Assembly: GCA_030848705.1 (NCBI GenBank) | Contig: JAUIZM010000144.1 | Location: 1 to 64,000, forward strand | DNA length: 64,000 bases | Source: Heracleum sosnowskyi | Taxonomy: Eukaryota > Streptophyta > Magnoliopsida > Apiales > Apiaceae | Direction: 5' to 3' | In this document: piece by piece, positions 25,455-39,562 of the stretch | Numbering within the stretch: the stretch's first letter is position 1 | Layout: each line of letters opens with the position of its first letter | The notes under the pieces: generated by a model | What the model was told of the DNA's origin: nothing | Seen by the model: only the letters and a program-made list of their open reading frames with translations | The model's database searches: none | Made by a program: the position numbers and the translations under genes

Positions 25455-26954
25455 GAGGTACAAAATGGACGTACGGACCAAAAAACGTGAAGTTTCATTT
25501 CCGGAAATGGGTTTTTTCGACCCCCGAAAATGGGGAAAAATCCACTTTTTGGCCCAAAACTGGTTTCACTGGCATTTTCACGCGCTCAAAAAATGAGGTT
25601 CCGTACATTTTTCTTCCGATTTTTTTTGTCACGTGCTAAAATAGAGGTACAAAAAGGACGTACGGACCAAAAAACGCGAAATTTCATTTCCGGAAATGGG
25701 TTTTTTCGACCCCCGAAAATGGGAAAAAATCCACTTTTTGGCACAAAACTGGTTTCACTGGCATTTTCACGCGCTCAAAAAACGAGGTTCCGGACATTTT
25801 TCTTCCGATTTTTTTGTCACGTGCTAAAATGGAGGTACAAAATGGACGTACGGACCAAAAAACACGAAATTTCATTTCCGGAAATGGGTTTTTTCGACCC
25901 CCGAATATGGGAAAAAATCCACTTTTTGGCCCAAAACTGGTTTCACTGGCATTTTCACGCGCTCAAAAAACGAGGTTCCGGACATTTTTCTTCCGATTTT
26001 TTTGTCACGTGCTAAAATGGAGGTACAAAATGGACGTACGGACCAAAAAACACGAAATTTCATTTCCGGAAATGGGTTTTTTCGACCCCCGAAAATGGGA
26101 AAAAATCCACTTTTTGGCACAAAACTGGTTTCACTGGCATTTTCACGCGCTCAAAAAACGAGGTTCCGTACATTTTGCTTCCGATTTTTTTTGTCACGTG
26201 CTAAAATGGAGGTACAAAATGGACGTACGGACCAAAAAACGCGAAATTTCATTTCCGGAAATGGATTTTTTCGACCCCCGAAAATGGGAAAAAATCCACT
26301 TTTTGGCCCAAAACTGGTTTCACTGGCATTTTCACGCGCTCAAAAAACGAGGTTCCGGACATTTTTCTTCCGATTTTTTTGTCACGTGCTAAAATGGAGG
26401 TACAAAATGGACGTACGGACCAAAAAACGCGAAATTGAAATGGGTTTTTTCGACCCCCGAAAATGGGAAAAAATCCACTTTTTGGCACAAAACTGGTTTC
26501 ACTGGCATTTTCACGCGCTCAAAAAACGAGGTTCCGTACATTTTTCTTCCGATTTTTTTTGTCACGTGCTAAAAGGGAGGTACAAAATGGACGTACGGAC
26601 CAAAAAACGCGAAATTTCATTTCCGGAAATGGGTTTTTTCGACCCCCGAAAATGGGGAAAAATCCACTTTTTGGCCCAAAACTGGTTTCACTGGCATTTT
26701 CACGCGCTCAAAAAATGAGGTTCCGGACATTTTTCTTCCGATTTTTTTTGTCACGTGCTAAAATGGAGGTACAAAATGGACTTACGGACCAAAAAACGCG
26801 AAATTTCATTTCCAGAAATGGGTTTTTTCGACACCCGAAAATGGGAAAAAAATCCACTTTTTGGCACAAAACTAGTTTCACTGGCATTTTCACGCGCTCA
26901 AAAAATGAGGTTCCGTACATTTTTCTTCCGATTTTTTTGTCACGTGCTAAAATG
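25455..26954 (+). repeat. 8-monomer tandem duplication, copy 2 (1500 bp)
   Basis: Second copy of the 1500-bp unit. A third, partial copy continues to 27154, where AAAATGGACG replaces the AAAAAGGACG found at 24155 and 25655. Confidence 0.9.
26391..26570 (+). repeat. 180-bp monomer, 9-bp deletion
   Basis: Copy of 24891-25070 in the second 1500-bp unit. Confidence 0.88.
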
Positions 26955-27322
26955 GAGGTACAAAATGGACGTACGGACCAAAAAACGTGAAGTTTCATTT
27001 CCGGAAATGGGTTTTTTCGACCCCCGAAAATGGGGAAAAATCCACTTTTTGGCCCAAAACTGGTTTCACTGGCATTTTCACGCGCTCAAAAAATGAGGTT
27101 CCGTACATTTTTCTTCCGATTTTTTTTGTCACGTGCTAAAATAGAGGTACAAAATGGACGTACGGACCAAAAAACGTGAAGTTTCATTTCCGGAAATGGG
27201 TTTTTTCGACCCCCGAAAATGGGGAAAAATCCACTTTTTGGCCCAAAACTGGTTTCACTGGCATTTTCACGCGCTCAAAAAATGAGGTTCCGGACATTTT
27301 TCTTCTGATTTGTTTTGTCACA

Positions 27323-30300
27323 TGCTAAAATGGTGGTACAAAATGGACGTACGGACCAAAAAACGCGAAATTTCATTTCCGGAAATGGTTTTTTTCGACC
27401 CCCGAAAATGGGAAAAATCCACTTTTCGGCCCAAAACTGGTTTCACTGGCATTTTCACGCGCTCAAAAAATGAGGTTCCGGATATTTTTCTTCCGATTTT
27501 TTTTGTCATGTGCTAAAATGGAGGTACAAAATGGACGTACGGACCAAAAAACACGAAATTTCATTTCCGAAAATGGGTTTTTTCGACCCCCGAAAATGGG
27601 AAAAAATCCACTTTTTGGCACAAAACTGGTTTCACTAGCATTTTCACGCGCTCAAAAAACGAGGTTCCGTACATTTTTCTTCCGATTTTTTTTGTCACGT
27701 GCTAAAATGGAGGTACAAAATGGACGTACGGACCAAAAAACGCGAAATTTCATTTCCGGAAATGGATTTTTTCGACCCCCGAAAATGGGGAAAAATCCAC
27801 TTTTTGGCCCAAAACTGGTTTCACTGGCATTTTCACGCGCTCAAAAAACGAGGTTCCGTACATTTTTCTTCCGATTTTTTTTGTCATGTGCTAAAATGGA
27901 GGTACAAAATGGACGTACGGACCAAAAAACACGAAATTTCATTTCCGAAAATGGGTTTTTTCGACCCCCGAAAATGGGAAAAAATCCACTTTTTGGCACA
28001 AAACTGGTTTCACTAGCATTTTCACGCGCTCAAAAAACGAGGTTCCGTACATTTTTCTTCCGATTTTTTTTGTCACGTGCTAAAATGGAGGTACAAAATT
28101 AACGTACGGACCAAAAAACGCGAAATTTCATTTCCGGAAATGGATTTTTTCGACCCCCGAAAATGGGAAAAAATCCACTTTTTGGCACAAAACTGGTTTC
28201 ACTGGCATTTTCACGCGCTCAAAAAACGAGGTTCCGTACATTTTTCTTCCGATTTTTTTTGTCACGTGCTAAAATGGAGGTACAAAATGGACGTACGGAC
28301 CAAAAAACGCGAAATTTCATTTCCGGAAATGGATTTTTTCGACCCCCGAAAATGGGAAAAAATCCACTTTTTGGCACAAAACTGGTTTCACTGGCATTTT
28401 CACGCGCTCAAAAAACGAGGTTCCGTACATTTTTCTTCCGATTTTTTTTGTCACGTGCTAAAAGGGAGGTACAAAATGGACGTACGGACCAAAAAACGCA
28501 AAATTTCATTTCTGGAAATGGGTTTTTTCGACCCCCGAAAATGGGGAAAAATCCACTTTTTGGCCCAAAACTGGTTTCACTGGCATTTTCACGCGCTCAA
28601 AAAATGAGGTTCCGTACATTTTTCTTCCGATTTTTTTTGTCACGTGCTAAAATGGAGGTACAAAATGGACGTACGGACCAAAAAACGCGAAATTTCATTT
28701 CCAGAAATGGGTTTTTTCGACACCCGAAAATGGGAAAAAAATCCACTTTTTGGCACAAAACTAGTTTCACTGGCATTTTCACGCGCTCAAAAAATGAGGT
28801 TCCGTACATTTTTCTTCCGATTTTTTTGTCACGTGCTAAAATGGAGGTACAAAATGGACGTACGGACCAAAAAACGTGAAGTTTCATTTCCGGAAATGGG
28901 TTTTTTCGACCCCCGAAAATGGGGAAAAATCCACTTTTTGGCCCAAAACTGGTTTCACTGGCATTTTCACGCGCTCAAAAAATTAGGTTCCGTACATCTT
29001 TCTTCCGATTTTTTTTGTCACGTGCTAAAATAGAGGTACAAAATGGACGTACGGACCAAAAAACGTGAAGTTTCATTTCCGGAAATGGGTTTTTTCGACC
29101 CCCGAAAATGGGGAAAAATCCACTTTTTGGCCCAAAACTGGTTTCACTGGCATTTTCACGCGCTCAAAAAATGAGGTTCCGGACATTTTTCTTCTGATTT
29201 GTTTTGTCACATGCTAAAATGGTGGTACAAAATGGACGTACGGACCAAAAAACGCGAAATTTCATTTCCGGAAATGGGTTTTTTTGACCCCCGAAAATGG
29301 GAAAAAATCCACTTTTTGGCACAAAACTGGTTTCACTGGCATTTTCACCCGCTCAAAAAACGAGGTTCCGTACATTTTTCTTCTGATTTTTTTGTCACGT
29401 ACTAAAATGGAGGTACAAAATGGACGTACGGACCAAAAAACGCGAAATTTCATTTTCGGAAATGGGTTTTTTCGACCCCCGAAAATGGGGAAAAATCCAC
29501 TTTTTGGCACAAAACTGGTTTCACTGGCATTTTCACGCGCTCAAAAAATGAGGTCCCGGACATTTTTCTTCCGATTTTTTTTGTCACGTGCTAAAATGGA
29601 GGTACAAAATGGACGTACAGACCAAAAAACGCGAAATTTCATTTCCGGAAATGGGTTTTTTCGACCCCCGAAAATGAGAAAAAATCCACTTTTTGGCCCA
29701 AAACTGGTTTCACTGGCATTTTCACGTGCTCAAAAAACGAGGTTCCGGACATTTTTCTTCCGATTTTTTTGTCACGTGCTAAAATGGAGGTACAAAATGG
29801 ACGTACGGATCAAAAAACGCGAAATTTCATTTCCGGAAATGGGTTTTTTCGACCCCCGAAAATGGGAAAAAATCCACTTTTTGGCCCAAAACTGGTTTCA
29901 CTGGCATTTTCATGCGCTCAAAAAACGAGGTTCCGGACATTTTTCTTCCGATTTTTTTTTGTCACGTGCTAAAATAGAGGTACAAATTTGACGTACGGAC
30001 AAAAAAACGCGAAATTTCATTTCCGAAAATGGGTTTTTTCGACCCCCGAAAATGGGAAAAAATCCACTTTTTGGCCCAAAACTGGTTTCATTGGCATTTT
30101 CACGCGCTCAAAAAATGAGGTTCCGGACATTTTTCTTCCGATTTTTTTTGTCACGTGCTAAAATGGAGGTACAAAATGGTCGTACGGACCAAAAAACGCG
30201 AAATTTCATTTCCGGAAATGGGTTTTTTCGACCCCCGAAAATGGGAAAAAATCCACTTTTTGGCACAAAAATGGTTTCACAGGCATTTTCACGCGCTCAA

Positions 30301-31667
30301 AAAACGAGGTTCCGGACATTTTTCTTCCGATTTTTTTTGTCACGTGCTAAAATAGAGTTACAAAATTGACGTACGGACCAAAAAACGCGAAATTTCATTT
30401 CCGGAAATGGGTTTTTTCGACCCCCGAAAATGGGAAAAAATCCACTTTTTGGCACAAAACTGGTTTCACTGGCATTTTCACGCTCTCAAAAAATGAGGTT
30501 CCGGACATTTTTCTTCCGATTTTTTTTGTCACGTGCTAAAATGGAGGTACAAAATGGACGTACGGACCAAAAAACGCGAAATTTCATTTCCGGAAATGGG
30601 TTTTTTCGACACCCGAAAATGGGAAAAAATCCACTTTTTGGCACAAAACTGGTTTCACTGGCATTTTCACGCGCTCAAAAAATGAGGTTCCGTACATTTT
30701 TCTTCTGATTTGTTTTGTCACATGCTAAAATGGTGGTACAAAATGGACGTACGGACCAAAAAACGCGAAATTTCATTTCCGGAAATGGGTTTTTTTGACC
30801 CCCGAAAATGGGAAAAAATCCACTTTTTGGCACAAAACTGGTTTCACTGGCATTTTCACCCGCTCAAAAAACGAGGTTCCGTACATTTTTCTTCTGATTT
30901 TTTTGTCACGTACTAAAATGGAGGTACAAAATGGACGTACGGACCAAAAAACGCGAAATTTCATTTTCGGAAATGGGTTTTTTCGACCCCCGAAAATGGG
31001 GAAAAATCCACTTTTTGGCACAAAACTGGTTTCACTGGCATTTTCACGCGCTCAAAAAATGAGGTTCCGGACATTTTTCTTCCGATTTTTTTTGTCACGT
31101 GCTAAAATGGAGGTACAAAATGGACGTACAGACCAAAAAACGCGAAATTTCATTTCCGGAAATGGGTTTTTTCGACCCCCGAAAATGAGAAAAAATCCAC
31201 TTTTTGGCCCAAAACTGGTTTCACTGGCATTTTCACGTGCTCAAAAAACGAGGTTCCGGACATTTTTCTTCCGATTTTTTTTGTCACGTGCTAAAATGGA
31301 GGTACAAAATGGACGTACGGATCAAAAAACGCGAAATTTCATTTCTGGAAATGGGTTTTTTCGACCCCCGAAAATGGGAAAAAATCCACTTTTTGGCCCA
31401 AAACTGGTTTCACTGGCATTTTCATGCGCTCAAAAAACGAGGTTCCGGACATTTTTCTTCCGATTTTTTTTTGTCACGTGCTAAAATAGAGGTACAAAAT
31501 GGACGTACGGACAAAAAAACGCGAAATTTCATTTCCGAAAATGGGTTTTTTCGACCCCCGAAAATGGGAAAAAATCCACTTTTTGGCCCAAAACTGGTTT
31601 CAGTGGCATTTTCACGCGCTCAAAAAATGAGGTTCCGGACATTTTTCTTCCGATTTGTTTTGTCACG
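27323..31667 (+). repeat. 23-monomer tandem duplication, copy 1 (4345 bp)
   Basis: Matches 31668-35998 at a constant offset of 4345 bp (23 x 189 minus 2). Rare markers are shared at matching places: GAGGTCCCGG (29554 and 33898), ACAAATTTGACG (29984 and 34329), TTAGGTTCC with CATCTTTC (28983 and 33328), and GGTCGTACGG (30179 and 34524). The constant offset means no net indel separates the copies along the length I checked. Confidence 0.9.
29181..29985 (+). repeat. Nested repeat inside the 23-monomer unit
   Basis: Matches 30692-31496 at an offset of 1511 bp (eight monomers minus 1). Both begin at CTTCTGATTTG with CACATGC and carry CACCCGCTC, ACGTACTAAAATGG and CATTTTCGG. The same pair recurs in the second 23-monomer copy (about 33526 and 35037). 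The 1511-bp event therefore came before the 4345-bp duplication. Confidence 0.82.
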
Positions 31668-34600
31668 TGCTAAAATGGTGGTACAAAATGGACGTACGGA
31701 CCAAAAAACGCGAAATTTCATTTCCGGAAATGGTTTTTTTCGACCCCCGAAAATGGGAAAAATCCACTTTTCGGCCCAAAACTGGTTTCACTGGCATTTT
31801 CACGCGCTCAAAAAATGAGGTTCCGGATATTTTTCTTCCGATTTTTTTTGTCATGTGCTAAAATGGAGGTACAAAATGGACGTACGGACCAAAAAACACG
31901 AAATTTCATTTCCGAAAATGGGTTTTTTCGACCCCCGAAAATGGGAAAAAATCCACTTTTTGGCACAAAACTGGTTTCACTAGCATTTTCACGCGCTCAA
32001 AAAACGAGGTTCCGTACATTTTTCTTCCGATTTTTTTTGTCACGTGCTAAAATGGAGGTACAAAATGGACGTACGGACCAAAAAACGCGAAATTTCATTT
32101 CCGGAAATGGATTTTTTCGACCCCCGAAAATGGGGAAAAATCCACTTTTTGGCCCAAAACTGGTTTCACTGGCATTTTCACGCGCTCAAAAAACGAGGTT
32201 CCGTACATTTTTCTTCCGATTTTTTTTGTCATGTGCTAAAATGGAGGTACAAAATGGACGTACGGACCAAAAAACACGAAATTTCATTTCCGAAAATGGG
32301 TTTTTTCGACCCCCGAAAATGGGAAAAAATCCACTTTTTGGCACAAAACTGGTTTCACTAGCATTTTCACGCGCTCAAAAAACGAGGTTCCGTACATTTT
32401 TCTTCCGATTTTTTTTGTCACGTGCTAAAATGGAGGTACAAAATTAACGTACGGACCAAAAAACGCGAAATTTCATTTCCGGAAATGGATTTTTTCGACC
32501 CCCGAAAATGGGAAAAAATCCACTTTTTGGCACAAAACTGGTTTCACTGGCATTTTCACGCGCTCAAAAAACGAGGTTCCGTACATTTTTCTTCCGATTT
32601 TTTTTGTCACGTGCTAAAATGGAGGTACAAAATGGACGTACGGACCAAAAAACGCGAAATTTCATTTCCGGAAATGGATTTTTTCGACCCCCGAAAATGG
32701 GAAAAAATCCACTTTTTGGCACAAAACTGGTTTCACTGGCATTTTCACGCGCTCAAAAAACGAGGTTCCGTACATTTTTCTTCCGATTTTTTTTGTCACG
32801 TGCTAAAAGGGAGGTACAAAATGGACGTACGGACCAAAAAACGCAAAATTTCATTTCTGGAAATGGGTTTTTTCGACCCCCGAAAATGGGGAAAAATCCA
32901 CTTTTTGGCCCAAAACTGGTTTCACTGGCATTTTCACGCGCTCAAAAAATGAGGTTCCGTACATTTTTCTTCCGATTTTTTTTGTCACGTGCTAAAATGG
33001 AGGTACAAAATGGACGTACGGACCAAAAAACGCGAAATTTCATTTCCAGAAATGGGTTTTTTCGACACCCGAAAATGGGAAAAAAATCCACTTTTTGGCA
33101 CAAAACTAGTTTCACTGGCATTTTCACGCGCTCAAAAAATGAGGTTCCGTACATTTTTCTTCCGATTTTTTTGTCACGTGCTAAAATGGAGGTACAAAAT
33201 GGACGTACGGACCAAAAAACGTGAAGTTTCATTTCCGGAAATGGGTTTTTTCGACCCCCGAAAATGGGGAAAAATCCACTTTTTGGCCCAAAACTGGTTT
33301 CACTGGCATTTTCACGCGCTCAAAAAATTAGGTTCCGTACATCTTTCTTCCGATTTTTTTTGTCACGTGCTAAAATAGAGGTACAAAATGGACGTACGGA
33401 CCAAAAAACGTGAAGTTTCATTTCCGGAAATGGGTTTTTTCGACCCCCGAAAATGGGGAAAAATCCACTTTTTGGCCCAAAACTGGTTTCACTGGCATTT
33501 TCACGCGCTCAAAAAATGAGGTTCCGGACATTTTTCTTCTGATTTGTTTTGTCACATGCTAAAATGGTGGTACAAAATGGACGTACGGACCAAAAAACGC
33601 GAAATTTCATTTCCGGAAATGGGTTTTTTTGACCCCCGAAAATGGGAAAAAATCCACTTTTTGGCACAAAACTGGTTTCACTGGCATTTTCACCCGCTCA
33701 AAAAACGAGGTTCCGTACATTTTTCTTCTGATTTTTTTGTCACGTACTAAAATGGAGGTACAAAATGGACGTACGGACCAAAAAACGCGAAATTTCATTT
33801 TCGGAAATGGGTTTTTTCGACCCCCGAAAATGGGGAAAAATCCACTTTTTGGCACAAAACTGGTTTCACTGGCATTTTCACGCGCTCAAAAAATGAGGTC
33901 CCGGACATTTTTCTTCCGATTTTTTTTGTCACGTGCTAAAATGGAGGTACAAAATGGACGTACAGACCAAAAAACGCGAAATTTCATTTCCGGAAATGGG
34001 TTTTTTCGACCCCCGAAAATGAGAAAAAATCCACTTTTTGGCCCAAAACTGGTTTCACTGGCATTTTCACGTGCTCAAAAAACGAGGTTCCGGACATTTT
34101 TCTTCCGATTTTTTTGTCACGTGCTAAAATGGAGGTACAAAATGGACGTACGGATCAAAAAACGCGAAATTTCATTTCCGGAAATGGGTTTTTTCGACCC
34201 CCGAAAATGGGAAAAAATCCACTTTTTGGCCCAAAACTGGTTTCACTGGCATTTTCATGCGCTCAAAAAACGAGGTTCCGGACATTTTTCTTCCGATTTT
34301 TTTTTGTCACGTGCTAAAATAGAGGTACAAATTTGACGTACGGACAAAAAAACGCGAAATTTCATTTCCGAAAATGGGTTTTTTCGACCCCCGAAAATGG
34401 GAAAAAATCCACTTTTTGGCCCAAAACTGGTTTCATTGGCATTTTCACGCGCTCAAAAAATGAGGTTCCGGACATTTTTCTTCCGATTTTTTTTGTCACG
34501 TGCTAAAATGGAGGTACAAAATGGTCGTACGGACCAAAAAACGCGAAATTTCATTTCCGGAAATGGGTTTTTTCGACCCCCGAAAATGGGAAAAAATCCA

Positions 34601-35998
34601 CTTTTTGGCACAAAAATGGTTTCACAGGCATTTTCACGCGCTCAAAAAACGAGGTTCCGGACATTTTTCTTCCGATTTTTTTTGTCACGTGCTAAAATAG
34701 AGTTACAAAATTGACGTACGGACCAAAAAACGCGAAATTTCATTTCCGGAAATGGGTTTTTTCGACCCCCGAAAATGGGAAAAAATCCACTTTTTGGCAC
34801 AAAACTGGTTTCACTGGCATTTTCACGCTCTCAAAAAATGAGGTTCCGGACATTTTTCTTCCGATTTTTTTTGTCACGTGCTAAAATGGAGGTACAAAAT
34901 GGACGTACGGACCAAAAAACGCGAAATTTCATTTCCGGAAATGGGTTTTTTCGACACCCGAAAATGGGAAAAAATCCACTTTTTGGCACAAAACTGGTTT
35001 CACTGGCATTTTCACGCGCTCAAAAAATGAGGTTCCGTACATTTTTCTTCTGATTTGTTTTGTCACATGCTAAAATGGTGGTACAAAATGGACGTACGGA
35101 CCAAAAAACGCGAAATTTCATTTCCGGAAATGGGTTTTTTTGACCCCCGAAAATGGGAAAAAATCCACTTTTTGGCACAAAACTGGTTTCACTGGCATTT
35201 TCACCCGCTCAAAAAACGAGGTTCCGTACATTTTTCTTCTGATTTTTTTGTCACGTACTAAAATGGAGGTACAAAATGGACGTACGGACCAAAAAACGCG
35301 AAATTTCATTTTCGGAAATGGGTTTTTTCGACCCCCGAAAATGGGGAAAAATCCACTTTTTGGCACAAAACTGGTTTCACTGGCATTTTCACGCGCTCAA
35401 AAAATGAGGTTCCGGACATTTTTCTTCCGATTTTTTTTGTCACGTGCTAAAATGGAGGTACAAAATGGACGTACAGACCAAAAAACGCGAAATTTCATTT
35501 CCGGAAATGGGTTTTTTCGACCCCCGAAAATGAGAAAAAATCCACTTTTTGGCCCAAAACTGGTTTCACTGGCATTTTCACGTGCTCAAAAAACGAGGTT
35601 CCGGACATTTTTCTTCCGATTTTTTTTGTCACGTGCTAAAATGGAGGTACAAAATGGACGTACGGATCAAAAAACGCGAAATTTCATTTCTGGAAATGGG
35701 TTTTTTCGACCCCCGAAAATGGGAAAAAATCCACTTTTTGGCCCAAAACTGGTTTCACTGGCATTTTCATGCGCTCAAAAAACGAGGTTCCGGACATTTT
35801 TCTTCCGATTTTTTTTTGTCACGTGCTAAAATAGAGGTACAAAATTGACGTACGGACAAAAAAACGCGAAATTTCATTTCCGAAAATGGGTTTTTTCGAC
35901 CCCCGAAAATGGGAAAAAATCCACTTTTTGGCCCAAAACTGGTTTCATTGGCATTTTCACGCGCTCAAAAAATGAGGTTCCGGACATTTTTCTTCCGA
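31668..35998 (+). repeat. 23-monomer tandem duplication, copy 2
   Basis: Tandem partner of 27323-31667. It ends near 35998, where T9 and GGTCGTACGG replace the TTTGTTTTG and GGTGG markers. Confidence 0.9.
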
Positions 35999-36175
35999 TT
36001 TTTTTTTTCACGTGCTAAAATGGAGGTACAAAATGGTCGTACGGACCAAAAAACGCGAAATTTCATTTCCGGAAATGGGTTTTTTCGACCCCCGAAAATG
36101 GGGAAAAGCCCACTTTTTGGCCCAAAACTAGTTTCACTGGCATTTTCACGCGCTCAAAAAACGAGGTCCCGGACA

Positions 36176-37119
36176 TTTTTCTTCCGATTTTTTTTGTCAC
36201 GTGCTAAAATGGAGGTACAAAATGGTCGTACGGACCAAAAAACGCGAAATTTCATTTCCGGAAATGGGTTTTTTCGACCCCCGAAAATGGGAAAAAATCC
36301 ACTTTTTGGCACAAAAATGGTTTCACAGGCATTTTCACGCGCTCAAAAAACGAGGTTCCGGACATTTTTCTTCCGATTTTTTTTGTCACGTGCTAAAATA
36401 GAGTTACAAAATTGACGTACGGACCAAAAAACGTGAAATTTCATTTCCGGAAATGGGTTTTTTTGACCCCCGAAAATGGGAAAAAATCCACTTTTTGGCA
36501 CAAAACTGGTTTCACTGGCATTTTCACGCTCTCAAAAAATGAGGTTCCGGACATTTTTCTTCCGATTTTTTTTGTCACGTGCTAAAATGGAGGTACAAAA
36601 TGGACGTACGGACCAAAAAACGCGAAATTTCATTTCCGGAAATGGGTTTTTTCGACACCCGAAAATGGGAAAAAATCCACTTTTTGGCACAAAACTGGTT
36701 TCACTGGCATTTTCACGCGCTCAAAAAATGAGGTTCCGTACATTTTTCTTCCGATTTTTTTTGTCACGTGCTAAAATGGATGTACAAAATGGACGTACGG
36801 ACCAAAAAACGTGAAGTTTCATTTCCGGAAATGGGTTTTTTCGACCCCCGAAAATGGGGAAAAATCCACTTTTTGGCCCAAAACTGGTTTCACTGGCATT
36901 TTCACCGCTCAAAAAATGAGGTTCCGGACATTTTTCTTCTGATTTTTTTTGTCACGTGCTAAAATAGAGGTACAAAATGGACGTACGGACCAAAAAACGC
37001 GAAATTTCATTTCCGAAAATGGGTTTTTTCGACCCCCGAAAATGGGAAAAAATCCACTTTTTGGCCCAAAACTGGTTTCATTGGCATTTTCACGCGCTCA
37101 AAAAATGAGGTTCCGGACA
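36176..37119 (+). repeat. 5-monomer tandem duplication, copy 1 (944 bp)
   Basis: Matches 37120 to about 37955 at an offset of 944 bp. Markers are GGTCGTACGG, CACAAAAATGG with CACAGGC, AAATAGAGTTAC, CACGCTCTC, GACACCCG and TGGATGTACAAAATGG. The monomer just before it (from 36025) carries the unusual GGGGAAAAGCCC. Confidence 0.82.
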
Positions 37120-37960
37120 TTTTTCTTCCGATTTTTTTTGTCACGTGCTAAAATGGAGGTACAAAATGGTCGTACGGACCAAAAAACGCGAAATTTCATT
37201 TCCGGAAATGGGTTTTTTCGACCCCCGAAAATGGGAAAAAATCCACTTTTTGGCACAAAAATGGTTTCACAGGCATTTTCACGCGCTCAAAAAACGAGGT
37301 TCCGGACATTTTTCTTCCGATTTTTTTTGTCACGTGCTAAAATAGAGTTACAAAATTGACGTACGGACCAAAAAACGCGAAATTTCATTTCCGGAAATGG
37401 GTTTTTTCGACCCCCGAAAATGGGAAAAAATCCACTTTTTGGCACAAAACTGGTTTCACTGGCATTTTCACGCTCTCAAAAAATGAGGTTCCGGACATTT
37501 TTCTTCCGATTTTTTTTGTCACGTGCTAAAATGGAGGTACAAAATGGACGTACGGACCAAAAAACGCGAAATTTCATTTCCGGAAATGGGTTTTTTCGAC
37601 ACCCGAAAATGGGAAAAAATCCACTTTTTGGCACAAAACTGGTTTCACTGGCATTTTCACGCGCTCAAAAAATGAGGTTCCGTACATTTTTCTTCCGATT
37701 TTTTTTGTCACGTGCTAAAATGGATGTACAAAATGGACGTACGGACCAAAAAACGTGAAGTTTCATTTCCGGAAATGGGTTTTTTCGACCCCCGAAAATG
37801 GGGAAAAATCCACTTTTTGGCCCAAAACTGGTTTCACTGGCATTTTCACCGCTCAAAAAATGAGGTTCCGGACATTTTTCTTCCGATTTTTTTTGTCACG
37901 TGCTAAAATAGAGGTACAAAATGGACGTACGGACCAAAAAACGCGAAATTTCATTTCCGG
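37120..37960 (+). repeat. 5-monomer tandem duplication, copy 2
   Basis: Second copy of the 944-bp unit. It is cut short where GACTCTCG replaces GACCCCCG (near 37976). A GACTCTCG monomer also occurs near 38515 and 39823. Confidence 0.8.
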
Positions 37961-38093
37961 AAATGGGTTTTTTCGACTCTCGAAAATGGGAAAAAATCCA
38001 CTTTTTGGCACAAAACTGGTTTCACTGGCATTTTCACGCGCTCAAAAAACGAGGTTCCGTACATTTTTCTTCTGATTTTTTTTGTCGCGTGCT

Positions 38094-38251
38094 AAAAAAC
38101 ACGAAATTTCATTTCCGGAAATGGGTTTTTTCGACCCCCGAAAATGGGAAAAAATCCACTTTTTGGCACAAAACTGGTTTCACTAGCATTTTCACACGCT
38201 CAAAAAACGAGGTTCCGTACATTTTTCTTCCGATTTTTTTTGTCACGTGCT
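38094..38251 (+). repeat. 158-bp deletion monomer
   Basis: Lacks monomer positions 1-31; GCT runs directly into AAAAAACACG. The lost segment is bounded by A-runs, so microhomology at poly-A is a likely cause. The whole 13-bp duplication and CGTACG are gone. Confidence 0.88.
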
Positions 38252-39386
38252 AAAATGGAGGTACAAAATGGACGTACGGACCAAAAAACGTGAAGTTTCA
38301 TTTCCGGAAATGGGTTTTTTCGACCCCCGAAAATGGGGAAAAATCCACTTTTTGGCCCAAAACTGGTTTCACTGGCATTTTCACGCGCTCAAAAAATGAG
38401 GTTCCGGACATTTTTCTTCCGATTTTTTTTGTCACGTGCTAAAATAGAGGTACAAAATGGATGTACGGACCAAAAAACGCGAAATTTCATTTCCGGAAAT
38501 GGGTTTTTTCGACTCTCGAAAATGGGAAAAAATCCACTTTTTGGCACAAAACTGGTTTCACTGGCATTTTCACGCGCTCAAAAAACGAGGTTCCGGACAT
38601 TTTTCTTCCGATTTTTTTTGTCACGTGCTAAAATGGAGGTACAAAATGGTCGTACGGACCAAAAAACGCGAAATTTCATTTCCGGAAATGGGTTTTTTCG
38701 ACCCCCGAAAATGGGAAAAAATCCACTTTTTGGCCCAAAACTGGTTTCACTGGCATTTTCATGCGCTCAAAAAACGAGGTTCCGGACATTTTTCTTCCGA
38801 TTTTTTTTTGTCACGTGCTAAAATAGAGGTACAAAATTGACGTACGGACAAAAAAACGCGAAATTTCATTTCCGAAAATGGGTTTTTTCGACCCCCGAAA
38901 ATGGGAAAAAATCCACTTTTTGGCCCAAAACTGGTTTCATTGGCATTTTCACGCGCTCAAAAAACGAGGTTCCGGACATTTTTCTTCCGATTTTTTTTGT
39001 CACGTGCTAAAATGGAGGTACAAAATGGTCGTACGGACCAAAAAACGCGAAATTTCATTTCCGGAAATGGGTTTTTTCGACCCCCGAAAATGGGAAAAAA
39101 TCCACTTTTTGGCACAAAAATGGTTTCACTGGCATTTTCACGCGCTCAAAAAACGAGGTTCCGGACATTTTTCTTCCGATTTTTTTTGTCACGTGCTAAA
39201 ATAGAGTTACAAAATTGACGTACGGACCAAAAAACGCGAAATTTCATTTCCGGAAATGGGTTTTTTCGACCCCCGAAAATGGGAAAAAATCCACTTTTTG
39301 GCACAAAACTGGTTTCACTGGCATTTTCACGCTCTCAAAAAATGAGGTTCCGGACATTTTTCTTCCGATTTTTTTTGTCACGTGCT

Positions 39387-39562
39387 AAAATGGACGTACG
39401 GACCAAAAAATGCGAAATTTCATTTCCGGAAATGGGTTTTTTCGACACCCGAAAATGGGAAAAAATCCACTTTTTGGCACAAAACTGGTTTCACTGGCAT
39501 TTTCACGCGCTCAAAAAATGAGGTTCCGTACATTTTTCTTCCGATTTTTTTTGTCACGTGCT
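39387..39562 (+). repeat. 176-bp monomer lacking one 13-bp half
   Basis: AAAATGGACGTACGG directly follows GCT; one unit of the 13-bp tandem duplication is missing. It also carries AAAAAATGCGAAA. Confidence 0.88.
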
